Shown here: in pieces, positions 23,694-33,302 of the stretch | Position numbering within the stretch: the stretch's first letter is position 1 | Layout of the letters: each line of letters opens with the position of its first letter | Assembly (NCBI GenBank): GCA_021432635.1 | Contig: MU270017.1 | Span: 808,566 to 872,565, forward strand | Origin: Thozetella sp. PMI_491 | Taxonomy: Eukaryota; Ascomycota; Sordariomycetes; Chaetosphaeriales; Chaetosphaeriaceae | Reading direction: 5' to 3' | DNA length: 64,000 bases | The notes under the pieces: model-generated | Databases searched by the model: none | Seen by the model: only the letters and a program-made list of their open reading frames with translations | What the model was told of the DNA's origin: nothing | Position numbers and translations under genes: made by a program

Positions 23694-24723
23694 GGAGGAT
23701 CAAGGAGCGCCGTCTCTCACCGACCGAGTGCGCCGGAGGTGTACAGCTTGAGTGGGTAGACTAATGCGGCGACGACCGACCGAGACGGAAATTCCGGGGG
23801 GCCATGTTAGACTCCTTTATACCCCGGTTGCCCGGTTCGCGCCGATTATCTACTGCACGCCTATCTACCTAGGATGCCTCGTCCAGTCTAGGGAGGAGGT
23901 GAGGCCTCTGCACCTGTGTAGGCGTCCAATACAAATGCGCATATTGAGGTGGATGGGCGTGGATTAGACCGGATCGGGTTTGCTGAGGCTGTGCCGCGCC
24001 GCCTGCTAAGTAGGCAGGATGTCGGGTGCCTCAGCCCAAGGATCGAACCGGCCAATGGCAGCGGTCTCGCTGAGCTGCTTGCGCGTCCTCGCAGCCGAAT
24101 GCGATGATTGACGACGCAATACGGGCCTTAGACTAGGGATTTGCAGTGCTCAAGTGGCTACAGGAGGGAGTAATGACAAAAACGCCTTACAGGCCCCGAC
24201 AAATGCATCAAATGTGCGGTATATGCATGGAACTGTGCTTTGCGAGCGCCTTCCCTCACTAGCTACCTTGTTGTTGGTTGTATCCGTAGCGCTGGTTCTC
24301 CAGTTCCACAACTGCACTTTTGCTGCTCCACAAGAACTTTTGTGCACGGACCACATAGAGACCCTCCCCACCATTGTGGGGACCTCGGGAAGCTTCCCAA
24401 GCAAACCCTGGTCCGGACTCAGACGCGCCAGAATTTCAACCTCATCCGAGCAGACTCACCTTTTGCCCGTGATTCATCGCCATTCATCGCCGCTCATCGA
24501 AGCAGCGGCAGTCTTCAATTCTGCGGTTTTCAGGTGCTTCTTCTTTTATATCCACGCCATCTTGTGCTCAGTTTACTGGCGGGTTTCCCGGCTCGGCTAT
24601 GAACCCGGCCAGCACATACGAAGTCTTCATAGCATGCCCACCACTTCGCTCTAACGGTCTGCTATTGGTCGACCAGCTATCTCTACCGTGAGACCACCAT
24701 CCAGGACCCAAGAGGTGGACAGA
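23694..24723. promoter_or_regulatory. Divergent intergenic region between two genes
   Basis: About 1 kb between the start codons of the minus-strand MGC protein and the plus-strand BTB-bromodomain gene, so it should contain both promoters. No strong TATA box or known operator stands out. A tRNA-like B-box match near 24041 was examined and rejected. Confidence 0.5.
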
Positions 24724-26183
24724 ATGAGCACCGAAGCTCCCCCTGACACCGCGAAGACGCCGGTCAAGGACGATGATGGGACCGAGCCAAATAAGAGCTC
24801 GGCCACAGCGCCCCCGGCCACCACTGGAGAAGCTGTGAAAGAGGCTGCCGAGCCTCGAACAGAAAGACAGCCGACCCCCCCTCCTCGCCCCTTCACCTGG
24901 CTGTGAGTTTCTCCGATCCCCACTGCCATGAACAAGATGAGCTGACTTTGAGAAGTGGCCATCACCCCATCTTTGTCATCCTGCTCGTAGGCCCGGAAGA
25001 GCTGCCCTTCGCTATCCAGAAGAACTTCCTTTGCTTCAAGTCGCGCTTCTACCGTCGCTATTTTTCCGAGACAGACACCTCCCAGACCCTGGAGCATCTC
25101 GTGCGACTGCCTGAGACGCCTTCGGAAGTGTTTGCCTACGCCCAGAACTTCATGTACACAGGACGCGTCTTTCCGAGCGTCGAGACTATGCCGCATTATG
25201 ACGTCCTCATCGGTGTGTGGAAATTGGGACAAGAGCTCGGGATCGATGACCTTTGTGATGCCACGTTGGATGCCATGACCGAGCGCCGCCAAGTGACGCA
25301 GGAGATCCCTGCCACACCCTTGCTCATCCTGGTGTGGCAGGATACACCCAAAGGATCCTCGATCCGGAAGCTGCTCCTCAGCTGGGCAGCTGAGTACGTC
25401 CGTACTTCGGACACCCCCAATGACTTTGTCGATACCCTCCCGAAGGAGATCCTGAGCGAGCTAGTTGTGGCCATCGCGGACGCCTCGCCGCCTGTACAAG
25501 CCGCGCCGGGAGCTGGCCCTTCCGGGCCGGCTGCGAGATCGGTGCATTACTTGGATGACGTCGATGACGGTGCGAGGAAGAGGCAGCGGCCCTCCGAGGT
25601 GGCCCCTAATGGGTCGGGAGCCATGTCCCCGAGGCTTAACGCGAATGGCCGCAAGCCGCTCCCTGCGAAGCCCGTCATCGTCCCGACGTCGAGTAGAGGT
25701 GGCGTCTCCAATGGCCGGCGCCGCTCGGGCGCATCGCTGGGCGATCAGAATTTTAATACGGCCCAAAAGATGGGCTTCTGCACCGACCTGCTCGCCCGGA
25801 TGCTATCCGGTCCTGGTTCGTGGCAGCGCTTCCCTCTGCATTGTGTCTCTGCCGCTAACGATATCTTAGGTTTTTGGACCCGCCTCGTTGGCCCGTTCAA
25901 GGCGCCCGTGGACCCTGGGCGGGATGGCGTGCCCGATTACTTCGACAAGGTCACCAGACCCATGGACCTGGGCACGATGAAGGAGAAGATGGATCGAGGC
26001 GAGTACGCAGACGAGGAAGCTTTTCTAGCCGACATGAACCAGATTTTCGAGAACTGCTACACCTACTGGAAGAAGGGCGATCCCATGTGGGCTTCGTGCG
26101 AGAAGCTGCAGAAGACGTTCCAGGAAAAGTACAGCCAGATGCACAAATGGATCTCCAAGCTGGAAGGCGAGGAAGGCAACTGA
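24724..26183 (+). CDS. BTB/POZ-bromodomain protein
   Basis: A predicted 450-residue protein in three exons: 24724-24902, 24956-25815 and 25870-26183. Intron 1 (53 nt, GTGAGT, branch GCTGAC) and intron 2 (54 nt, GTTCGT, branch GCTAAC) give good splice sites and restore conserved reading (TWLGHHPIFVI; LSGPGFWTRLVGPF). After a Pro/Thr-rich N-terminus comes a BTB-like domain at about 61-180 (FAIQKNFLCFKSRFYRRYF, VRLPETPSEVFAYAQNFMYTG). A basic, disordered linker follows, including RKRQR. The C-terminal bromodomain, about 335-440, contains PDYFDKVTRPMDLGTMKEKM and the helix FLADMNQIFENCYTYW. The acetyl-lysine-binding Asn expected at the end of NCYxYN is Trp here. A chromatin role is likely but the histone-reading mode is uncertain. 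Intron 2 is a multiple of three and has no stop, so retention would not truncate the protein. Confidence 0.88.
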
Positions 26184-28166
26184 GCGAAGGGGAAGCGCAC
26201 CGAACGACTAGTCGCGGTTGGGGTGGAAACCAGGCGGTCCGAAGCTTGCGGGCCTTGGGGCCTTCGTTGCCCCATTCTATGGCTCTTTTTGCAAACAGAG
26301 TGTTAGGGAAGGGGGGCAGAACAAGGAGGGGAAAAGGTTGGCTTGGGTGCCACGGCGGATGGCTAGAGGAATACCAAAATGGCAAAGGCCACGCGCACTA
26401 ACATGTACATTAATATACCCTTAATCGCGATACCCTACCGAGATGGTATACACAGACTCCTCCGAGAAGCCTCAGGAGTCGTCGAGCTTTTTTCGGTTGT
26501 CTAGTCGACGACAAACCGTCGAGCTAGTAAAAGCTGCTACGGATAGACGAAATGGTTGAGGCCCTGGTTGGTGACTGCGTCTCGGGCGCCCGTCGGTCCA
26601 CCAGCGACAGCCACATCGGTTCAAGCTTCAAACGAGTCCAGGGTATCATCTACTTCGCGTGCAAAGCGCCACCCGGCCGAAATAAATGCTTTCTTAGCAA
26701 GAACCGCATGCCCAATACACGCCGTTCCACATTGTCGGTCCTACACGCAATGGTAGGGCCGAGAATCTCCCCCGCCTGGCCGGGCTGCTCCCTGGAAACT
26801 GCTACCGGATGCCAATGCACCGGCACTGGTGCGCCACAGTACCACGGCGCCTTTCAGGAGCTCAGCAGCTCTCGTGCAAGAAGCGCCACCAGAGCTGCGA
26901 GCTAGTAGTCTCGGCTTAGAACTGTCTTGTTCATCCCCGCTCAGGCACAAGACTTGTCTGGAGTAGCTAGCCCCTCCGCTGGGACAGCTACTACTTCGTG
27001 ATGCTGATGCACGCCTCAAAGTCCTAGTGCATGCTCGAACCATGCCGGGCGGCCACACGTTGGCAGCCATTCTTTGTAATGGTATACCGCCTAGATTCTT
27101 CGAGCGCGATCTCCCTTTCCCAGGTGTGCACGCCGGATTCCCCATATCGGGGGCCGGGAGCCTGTCTTTGTTAGTGTGCTCGAAGCTGAGAGACAGTCGA
27201 CGCGGCGTGGAGGAGGTTGGCAGCAAAGTCGCCAGCGCTTCAACCCCAATATTTAGAGTTCATGCCCATCTTTCTAGAAGCTTTTGAAGCCCCGCTCCTC
27301 CCCCCGCGAACTGACCACGGCTCGCGCCTAACCCGCGGCAGCATCGCGGAGCGTCATGCGTGGTCCGCGGCTCGGCGGCACTCCCTGACTCGGATTTGGC
27401 CGAGCTCAAGCAAGCACAAGAGGGGCCAGCATCGTCATTATTGTCGCTGAATTGGCCGGCCCTATGCCAGAGGGCAGGCACCACACGGTTTTGGCGACAA
27501 TACTGCCGTGGTTAGAGGGGCGGTTTCTGTTTATCGGGTACCAGCGAGCAAAACGCCGTCCACCGGCTGCAGACCGAACCTGCAAGTGCCAGACCACGGC
27601 GCTCAGCTGAAGCCTACTCTCGTCAAAGCTAGATTGACTTTTCTCATTGGCTTGCTACGCACTCTCCCCAGGTGCGAAGGCATCGCCCCGCTCGAGCAGT
27701 CCCTTCCCCACTGGGGATGGCCAGCCTCCGCAACAGTACGACGTCCTGACTCTTGCACCACTCCTCCCTGCAGGCGGGGGAGAGGATGGGGGGAGGTCTC
27801 CATGGGGTCCCCAAGGAGAGGTATCCGCCCAGAGTCTAGACCTGTCCAAGCTTCCCAGCGAGCTTTTGGTGGCCGTTGTATTCTGTGCGATTTCCAGAGT
27901 GGAGAGCAAACATAATTCAATGCCCACATCCCGGTGGCTCTGGTGCGTACGGCATGGGACGCCTTCATCGCAAGCCGGATACTTAAATCCTGTTGTTGTC
28001 CCCCCTCAAGGGCCAGCACTCCAGGCACTTCGACCCTTCAAGTCTCTCTTCTCTCCTTCCATCCCTCGCAGAGGTCAAATCACCATCTTCCTGTGCCGTT
28101 TCGTCCACAACCAGATATACCTCGAGTCTTGCACGAATTTACTGTGCTCCGTTACAGGACTCAGTT
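26184..28166. other. Intergenic region upstream of the FHS transporter
   Basis: About 2 kb with no recognisable gene. An 8-bp inverted pair, gtcgtcga / tcgacgac, near 26475-26515 could form a weak hairpin downstream of the bromodomain gene. The part after about 27650 contains several CreA-type hexamers and a pyrimidine-rich leader ending at the transporter start. Confidence 0.5.
27666..27779 (+). promoter_or_regulatory. CreA-type hexamers upstream of the FHS transporter
   Basis: Matches to SYGGRG or its complement lie at 27666-27671, 27686-27691, 27706-27711, 27711-27716 and 27774-27779, about 390-500 bp before the start codon. Two form a near-palindrome, ccccactgggg. Glucose repression by CreA is a reasonable inference for a sugar transporter, but the motif is short and the region is GC-rich. 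Confidence 0.35.
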
Positions 28167-29231
28167 ATGCTAGGCAAGAACGAGGAGCCCACGGCGGCCG
28201 AGATCGCCCAGCAGCGGCGACCCTCCACCGCGGAGGCGGTCCAAAATTCTCACCGCAAATCCGTGTCGAACAAGGGCTTGACCGGTGCCTCTGCCCTCAC
28301 CGTTAGACAGTCGCTTGCGCCGATCGCTCTCGTAACTCTGCTCTTTTTTCTATGGGGATTCGCTGTAAGTAAAAAGCGGTCGGCAAGATACCACAACGGT
28401 ACGGTGACGGTCAACGGCGCGGTCTAATGTCGATCACAGTACGGTCTCCTCGACGTGCTCAATGCGAAGTTCCAGAGTGCCCTGAACATCACCGCTGCTG
28501 AGGCCGGGGGTCTTCAGGGTGCTTACTTTGGTGCCTGTACGTATACACCATGCCAATGGCGCAGTCGGGGTTGCGTCTAATTGTCCACCCTTAGATTTCA
28601 TCGGGCCACTGACGTATTCCGGCTGGATCGTCCGCAAGTTTGGGTACCGGTGGACATTCATCACCGGTCTCTGCATCTATGGCGTCGGAGCCCTGATGTT
28701 TTGGCCCTCGGCCGTATATCGTTCGTTTGGCGGCTTCTGTGGCTCACTTTTGTACGTCCTTTGGAGTCAACCCTAGATGTCTTAATCCCGGCGCAAGGCA
28801 AATACTAACTACAGATGCGGGTAGTATTGTTGGATCAGGTCTCTCAACGCTTGAAACGAGCGCGAATCCATTCATCGCGACCTGCGGACCGCCTCGCCTG
28901 TCCGAGTTCCGCCTCGAGTTGTCCCAGTCGTTTCAAGCTATTGGCTCCGTCATGGCACCGCTGCTTGCAAGCCGCGTATTCTTCAGCAATACCACGCCCG
29001 AGGACCTGTCCAAGGTGCAGTGGACATACCTTGGCATCGCCGCCTTTGTCTTCCTGCTGGCAGTGGTGTTCTATTTTGCCCCCATCCCGGAGGTCACAGA
29101 TGCCGATATGGAGCTCCAGGCCGAGGAATGCGCAGGGTTAACGGGCTACGAGGACCGCCCGCTGCACAAGCAGTACAAGCTGATCTTCGGAGTTATCGCG
29201 CAGTTTTGCTACGTTGGCGCTCAAGTGTAAG

Positions 29232-29263
<32 letters not shown>

Positions 29264-30118
29264 ATTTGAGCTTTCGACCGCAAAAATCCTCCGGGACTTG
29301 GCCCGCGATCACAGACCATCGACAGCATGTAGCGCACGTCTCCCCCCCCCCCCCCCCCCCCCCCCCCCTCTCCAATGCCAGCTATGCTCCCTTCCTCTCC
29401 CATTGTCTCCGGTGCATTTAGCATCTCGGTCGCCGCTGGAGCAGCTCTCGAGACCGGCCAGAGGGCTGACTTGCGGAAACTACATAGGGGCGTCGCAGCA
29501 AACTTCATTCGATATGCAGTTGAGAGTGCGGGCATCACCGACGCCGAAGGCAGCGACAGATACGCTATTGGACAAGGCCTATTCGCTATCGGTCGATTTG
29601 TCGCCGCCGGTTGCATGCTCCGCATCAAGCCTCGGCTGATACTCATGGCCTTCATGACGGGGATCATACTGTTCACCGCGCTGGCCATGGGCGTCCGCGG
29701 CGAAGCAGGCGTAGCCATGCTCTCGCTAGTACTATTCTTCGAGAGCTGCATCTTCCCGACTATCTTTACCCTAGCCATCCGTGGCCTTGGGAGACATACG
29801 AAGAGGGGCAGCTCCTGGATTGTGGCGGCTGTGTCTGGCGGCGCCCTGTTCCCATCGCTGACAGGATTGCTGGCAGACCGTCATGGATATCACATTGCCA
29901 TGGGTGTTCCCATGGTTGGCTTCTTTGTCGCATTTTCGTACCCCATCTACTTGAACCTGTTTTGCCGGCGGGAGCTGGATGGTTTCCGGGAGACGAGAAT
30001 CGGATACGATGGTGACGCGAGCGGCAGGGCAGAGGGGGTGTCTGGGGAAAATATGAAGCTAGACCTGAGCCCAAGTCTGATGGAGGAGGGCAAGAGACAC
30101 GCACAACACCAGGAATGA
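28167..30118 (+). CDS. FHS/FucP-type major facilitator sugar transporter
   Basis: A predicted 494-residue plasma-membrane transporter of the fucose permease-like (FHS) branch of the major facilitator superfamily. Proposed exons are 28167-28364, 28440-28536, 28595-28751, 28825-29226 and 29488-30118; phases agree throughout. Family blocks are clear: FFLWGFAYGLLDVLN across intron 1, GLSTLETSANPFIA with CGPPR after intron 3, FCYVGAQVGVAANFIRYAVE across intron 4, and RGLGRHTKRGSSWIVAAVSGG near the end. Intron 4 (261 nt) is unusually long for this window and holds runs of 32 and 27 cytosines. Intron 3 has a better-placed AG ten bases before the one used; only the second keeps the frame. Substrate is unknown; monosaccharides are usual for the family. 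About twelve hydrophobic helices are visible. Confidence 0.88.
29232..29368 (+). repeat. Two long poly-C tracts in intron 4 of the transporter
   Basis: Runs of 32 C (29232-29263) and 27 C (29342-29368), about 80 bp apart, both within the 261-nt intron. The opposite strand is poly-G. Lengths may be inexact, because such runs are hard to sequence. Confidence 0.95.
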
Positions 30119-32476
30119 GGGCAAAGCTATTGAAGGGCCAGCCGAGACCGTAGTGTTCTTTTTATCATAACGTACAAATCGAGTGAGACCACGAGCCGAA
30201 TTTATGGTTTAAACTGCACATTACTGCTAGCTTAGTGGAGCTACTCTCAGGACGGCTCCCGCAGAGGCTTTACAGCCCAAGATAGCCCCAGTCGCCCAGG
30301 GAACAGGCACTCGCCATCGGCCGGGACGCGGGCAGCCATTGCCGAGTTTGTCATGGTCCTCACTCACACACTGCTGATCCTGTTCCCGATCCTCGGAGTC
30401 TGATGCAGCACTGGGTCCCGGTTTCCACTAGGTTGAGGACCAGGACCGGAGTCTTCCCCAAGAACGATAAGTGAAAGGGTCGATGAGGGTGGAATGTCAT
30501 TTCGCCGCTTTGGCGGTTCTCGAACATTGCTCCCGGGTAGACGCGTGTTTTAAAAGGGCCACGAAAACGCCCCAGCCCTGTGAAGACATGCCTAGATTGC
30601 CCGCCGGGTTTGTTGCACTGCACGGAGACTCGCTCGAGGAGGCGTTTCCGGTGTCCTTGCATCGCACCCTCTGCCTACTGCAGGGAGGAGATTCCAGCCA
30701 CGATCCACCAGCACCAGCTACCTATCCGTACCTACGAAGTACGGAGTACAGAGCAGACATGGCGGCGAACAAAGGGGTGACGTCGTGGTAGATACCCACT
30801 CACAGGCACTGGAGTGGGCCTGCCGTTTCCTGGGTCCCCGCAATCCACCGGCCAAGGCCGCGACGCCATCGCTCGGAAAGTGCACAGTAGTGGGTGAAAC
30901 GAAGCCAAGTGCCCAGCCAGTGAGAGTGCGGCGCTGGCGTCAAATATAGCATAGCGCCACCGGAGGGGGGGATGGGGGATGCAGGAACTGGGACGGGTGG
31001 CTGGCGCTGGTTGGCCACGGCATCCGCCAACGCAGTTGGCCATCCATCCTGGGTGCCGCGGCGGCGATGCGCTGGCATTGTGGTTGCTGGCATCTTGATT
31101 TGTTTCCCCAACGAGCCCTGCCGACCCGGTTCATTGGTCGTCAGCCCCAGATGACAAGTGGCGATTGCATCATGTCTACTGGGCTGCCGCTCAATCTAGC
31201 GATTCTTGTCTTGGAGCGCCTATGTTGTCGCGGCCTCACGCCAGGAAGCCGGGGGGCGGGGGGCCGCTGATTTGGCTCATTTCACCGGCTCATTAGCAAT
31301 TCGCCCTCCCTTCCACCCATACAGTCCCGGGTCTCTTGGCCCCCCCCCCCCTTCATCCTGCGCCTCGCTGTTGGCCCTCTGGTGAGGCCTTGTGAGAGCG
31401 CCATTTTTGATCCATCGAGGGAATCAAGGTACCATCGGATGTGTCATAGCCGACCTGGCTCGCGGGCTGCCAAAAATGGAGGGGAACTGGGACAGAATCT
31501 GACAAGCCCGACCGCAGCAACATGCTTAGCGACTCAGGCCGTCCCCGGCGGCGGAGGCAACTTGATTCTTGCGGAGGTGCTGCTTTCGGCCGGGGTTGCT
31601 GAGTGTATGTATCTGCCGCAAAGACCCGCTTCAAGTGCTGCACAAAGGATCTAGACAAACAGGCCCTAGACGACGACCAACCCAAGAATCCTAAGAGAGA
31701 AAAAAAGGCGCTCAGCCGCGATGGTGGTCAGCCGATAGCGACGGAGAGTTCAGGCTAGCGGCCTCTCTTCTCACTTTTTTTTCTTCTCTCGCGTCGGCTC
31801 GATTGAAGACGGCGAGGGCGGGCGGCGGCCGGACAACAACAAGGGGAAGGGTGAACGAATACAAGAAAGCCCTAGAGAGATAAATGGAGGATGCGGAACC
31901 AATAGAGAGCCGGGAAAGGCGCCATTGTGTTGAAGATCAAATCGTCCAATTCATATAGCCCTGAGTGCTGTCGCTTCTGCGTTGGCCCAGACCAGGTGCG
32001 CGTGGCCAAGCCGCCCAGGCGCCGGTGGGCACTGCAGGAACAGGAATGCAGGTACCGCGTTAGATTCCTCACGGGCCCTCTTAAAATTAAGGAGATCGGC
32101 CTGTGTGGTCGACCGGGGAGGCGCCAGGTACCTTGGCAGCCAGTTTTGCTCGCAGCGGTACATTGAAGGTGGGTCCCATTTGTCTGTGCCCACTCAAGTG
32201 TGCGTGTGCACCCAGTTTCCTGTGCCTTCCCTCTCGCCCTTTTGTTCTCACCTCTTCTGCACCCCATCACCGAGTCCTTCTTTCACCTCTAGGACACACC
32301 GTCGCTCATTATCAGAGTTTTCCACTCTATCCATTCGTTTCTTCTGCCAATACCCCTTCTGCTTTCCGCCCTTTAACGCCGGCATCTTCGCCACCACGAG
32401 ATTCCTCAAATCCACGTCCTCCAGAGATTTAAGCTATAGCAAGCTTCCGACCGTCGATCAAAGCCTTTTCGCAACC
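30119..32476. other. Intergenic region upstream of the Cys-rich wall protein
   Basis: About 2.4 kb without a recognisable gene. It contains a 12-base poly-C run at 31340-31351. From about 32200 it becomes strongly CT-rich (ctttcacctct, ctctatccattc), typical of promoters and leaders of highly expressed fungal genes, and this likely serves the gene at 32477. Confidence 0.5.
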
Positions 32477-33302
32477 ATGCTCGTCAAGTCGTTCTCCGCC
32501 CTGGCGGTGCTCGCTTTCGTGGCCCAGGCCTCTGCCTCGGAGCCCATGCCTTACAAGCCCCAGCCGAAGCTCATGAAGATGTCGATTCGCGACCTTTTCG
32601 GAGTTGAGCGCCGCCAGACCGGCGACGGCTACCAGCCCACCCAGAGTGAGTGCGGAGCTGGTGTGACCTGCGCCGACGCCTGCGGTGCTGGCTACCAGAC
32701 CTGCACTTCCGGCGACAACGCCGTCCACTGCTTCAACCCCGCGGCCGCCGAGACCTGCTGCCCCGATGGAACCGGCAGTAAGTAACCCCCCTTCCCCTCT
32801 AGATCCTGCGCGCCTAGAGTTGAGTGGGGATATATGAGGAAGAGCCTTGGTTACTAACGTGATCCTGACAGACTCGTGCGAGGCTGGCTACTACTGCACT
32901 GGCGACAACAAGGGCGAGACCTGGTGCTGCCCCAACGGCATGGACCTGGTCGCCTGTGCCCAGGCCTATAGCGTGTCTGGCGCCCTGACTTCCGAGATCG
33001 CCAAGCCTACGTCGACGTCGACGTCTACTTCCTCCTCGACCTCGACCACTACTACCTCCACCTCCACCACCACCAAGAAGGCTGTCTCCAGCACCATTGG
33101 CTACAACACCACCACTTCGTGCACGAGCACCGTCTCGGGCTCCGCGACTTTCGCGGCCGCCAACACCACCGCCACTGTCCCCGTTGTCTCCTCGACGACC
33201 TCCCCGAGCCCTAGCAAGGTTTCGCAAAATGCCGGTAGCCTCATGGCTCCTGCCGGCGCCCTGGCCGTGTTCGTCGCCGCTGGTCTATCTGCTCTCCTCT
33301 AG
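32477..33302 (+). CDS. Cysteine-rich secreted protein, probably GPI-anchored
   Basis: A predicted 243-residue cell-surface protein in two exons, 32477-32777 and 32872-33302. The 94-nt intron has GTAAGT and branch TACTAAC. A signal peptide covers about residues 1-20 (MLVKSFSALAVLAFVAQASA), followed by a possible dibasic processing site, ERRQ. The mature part carries a Cys-rich module with many paired cysteines (CGAGVTCADACGAGYQTC, ETCCPDG, CEAGYYC, TWCCPNGMD). A long Ser/Thr-rich stalk follows (runs of TSTSTS), suited to O-mannosylation, then a C-terminal hydrophobic tail (GALAVFVAAGLSALL) typical of GPI signals. Fungal proteins of this layout sit in the plasma membrane or wall. The specific function is unknown. 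The CT-rich promoter suggests strong expression. Confidence 0.85.

Noticed and set aside
24000-24110. Minus-strand tRNA gene suggested by a perfect B-box (GGTTCGATCC) near 24041-24050
   Set aside because: The A-box-like AGCTCAGCGAG lies only about 28 nt upstream, too close for a tRNA, and acceptor and T stems do not pair.
29020-29421. ORFs reading through the poly-C tracts (Pro or Gly runs)
   Set aside because: They are frames through an intron. The transporter's conserved sequence requires splicing from 29226 to 29488.
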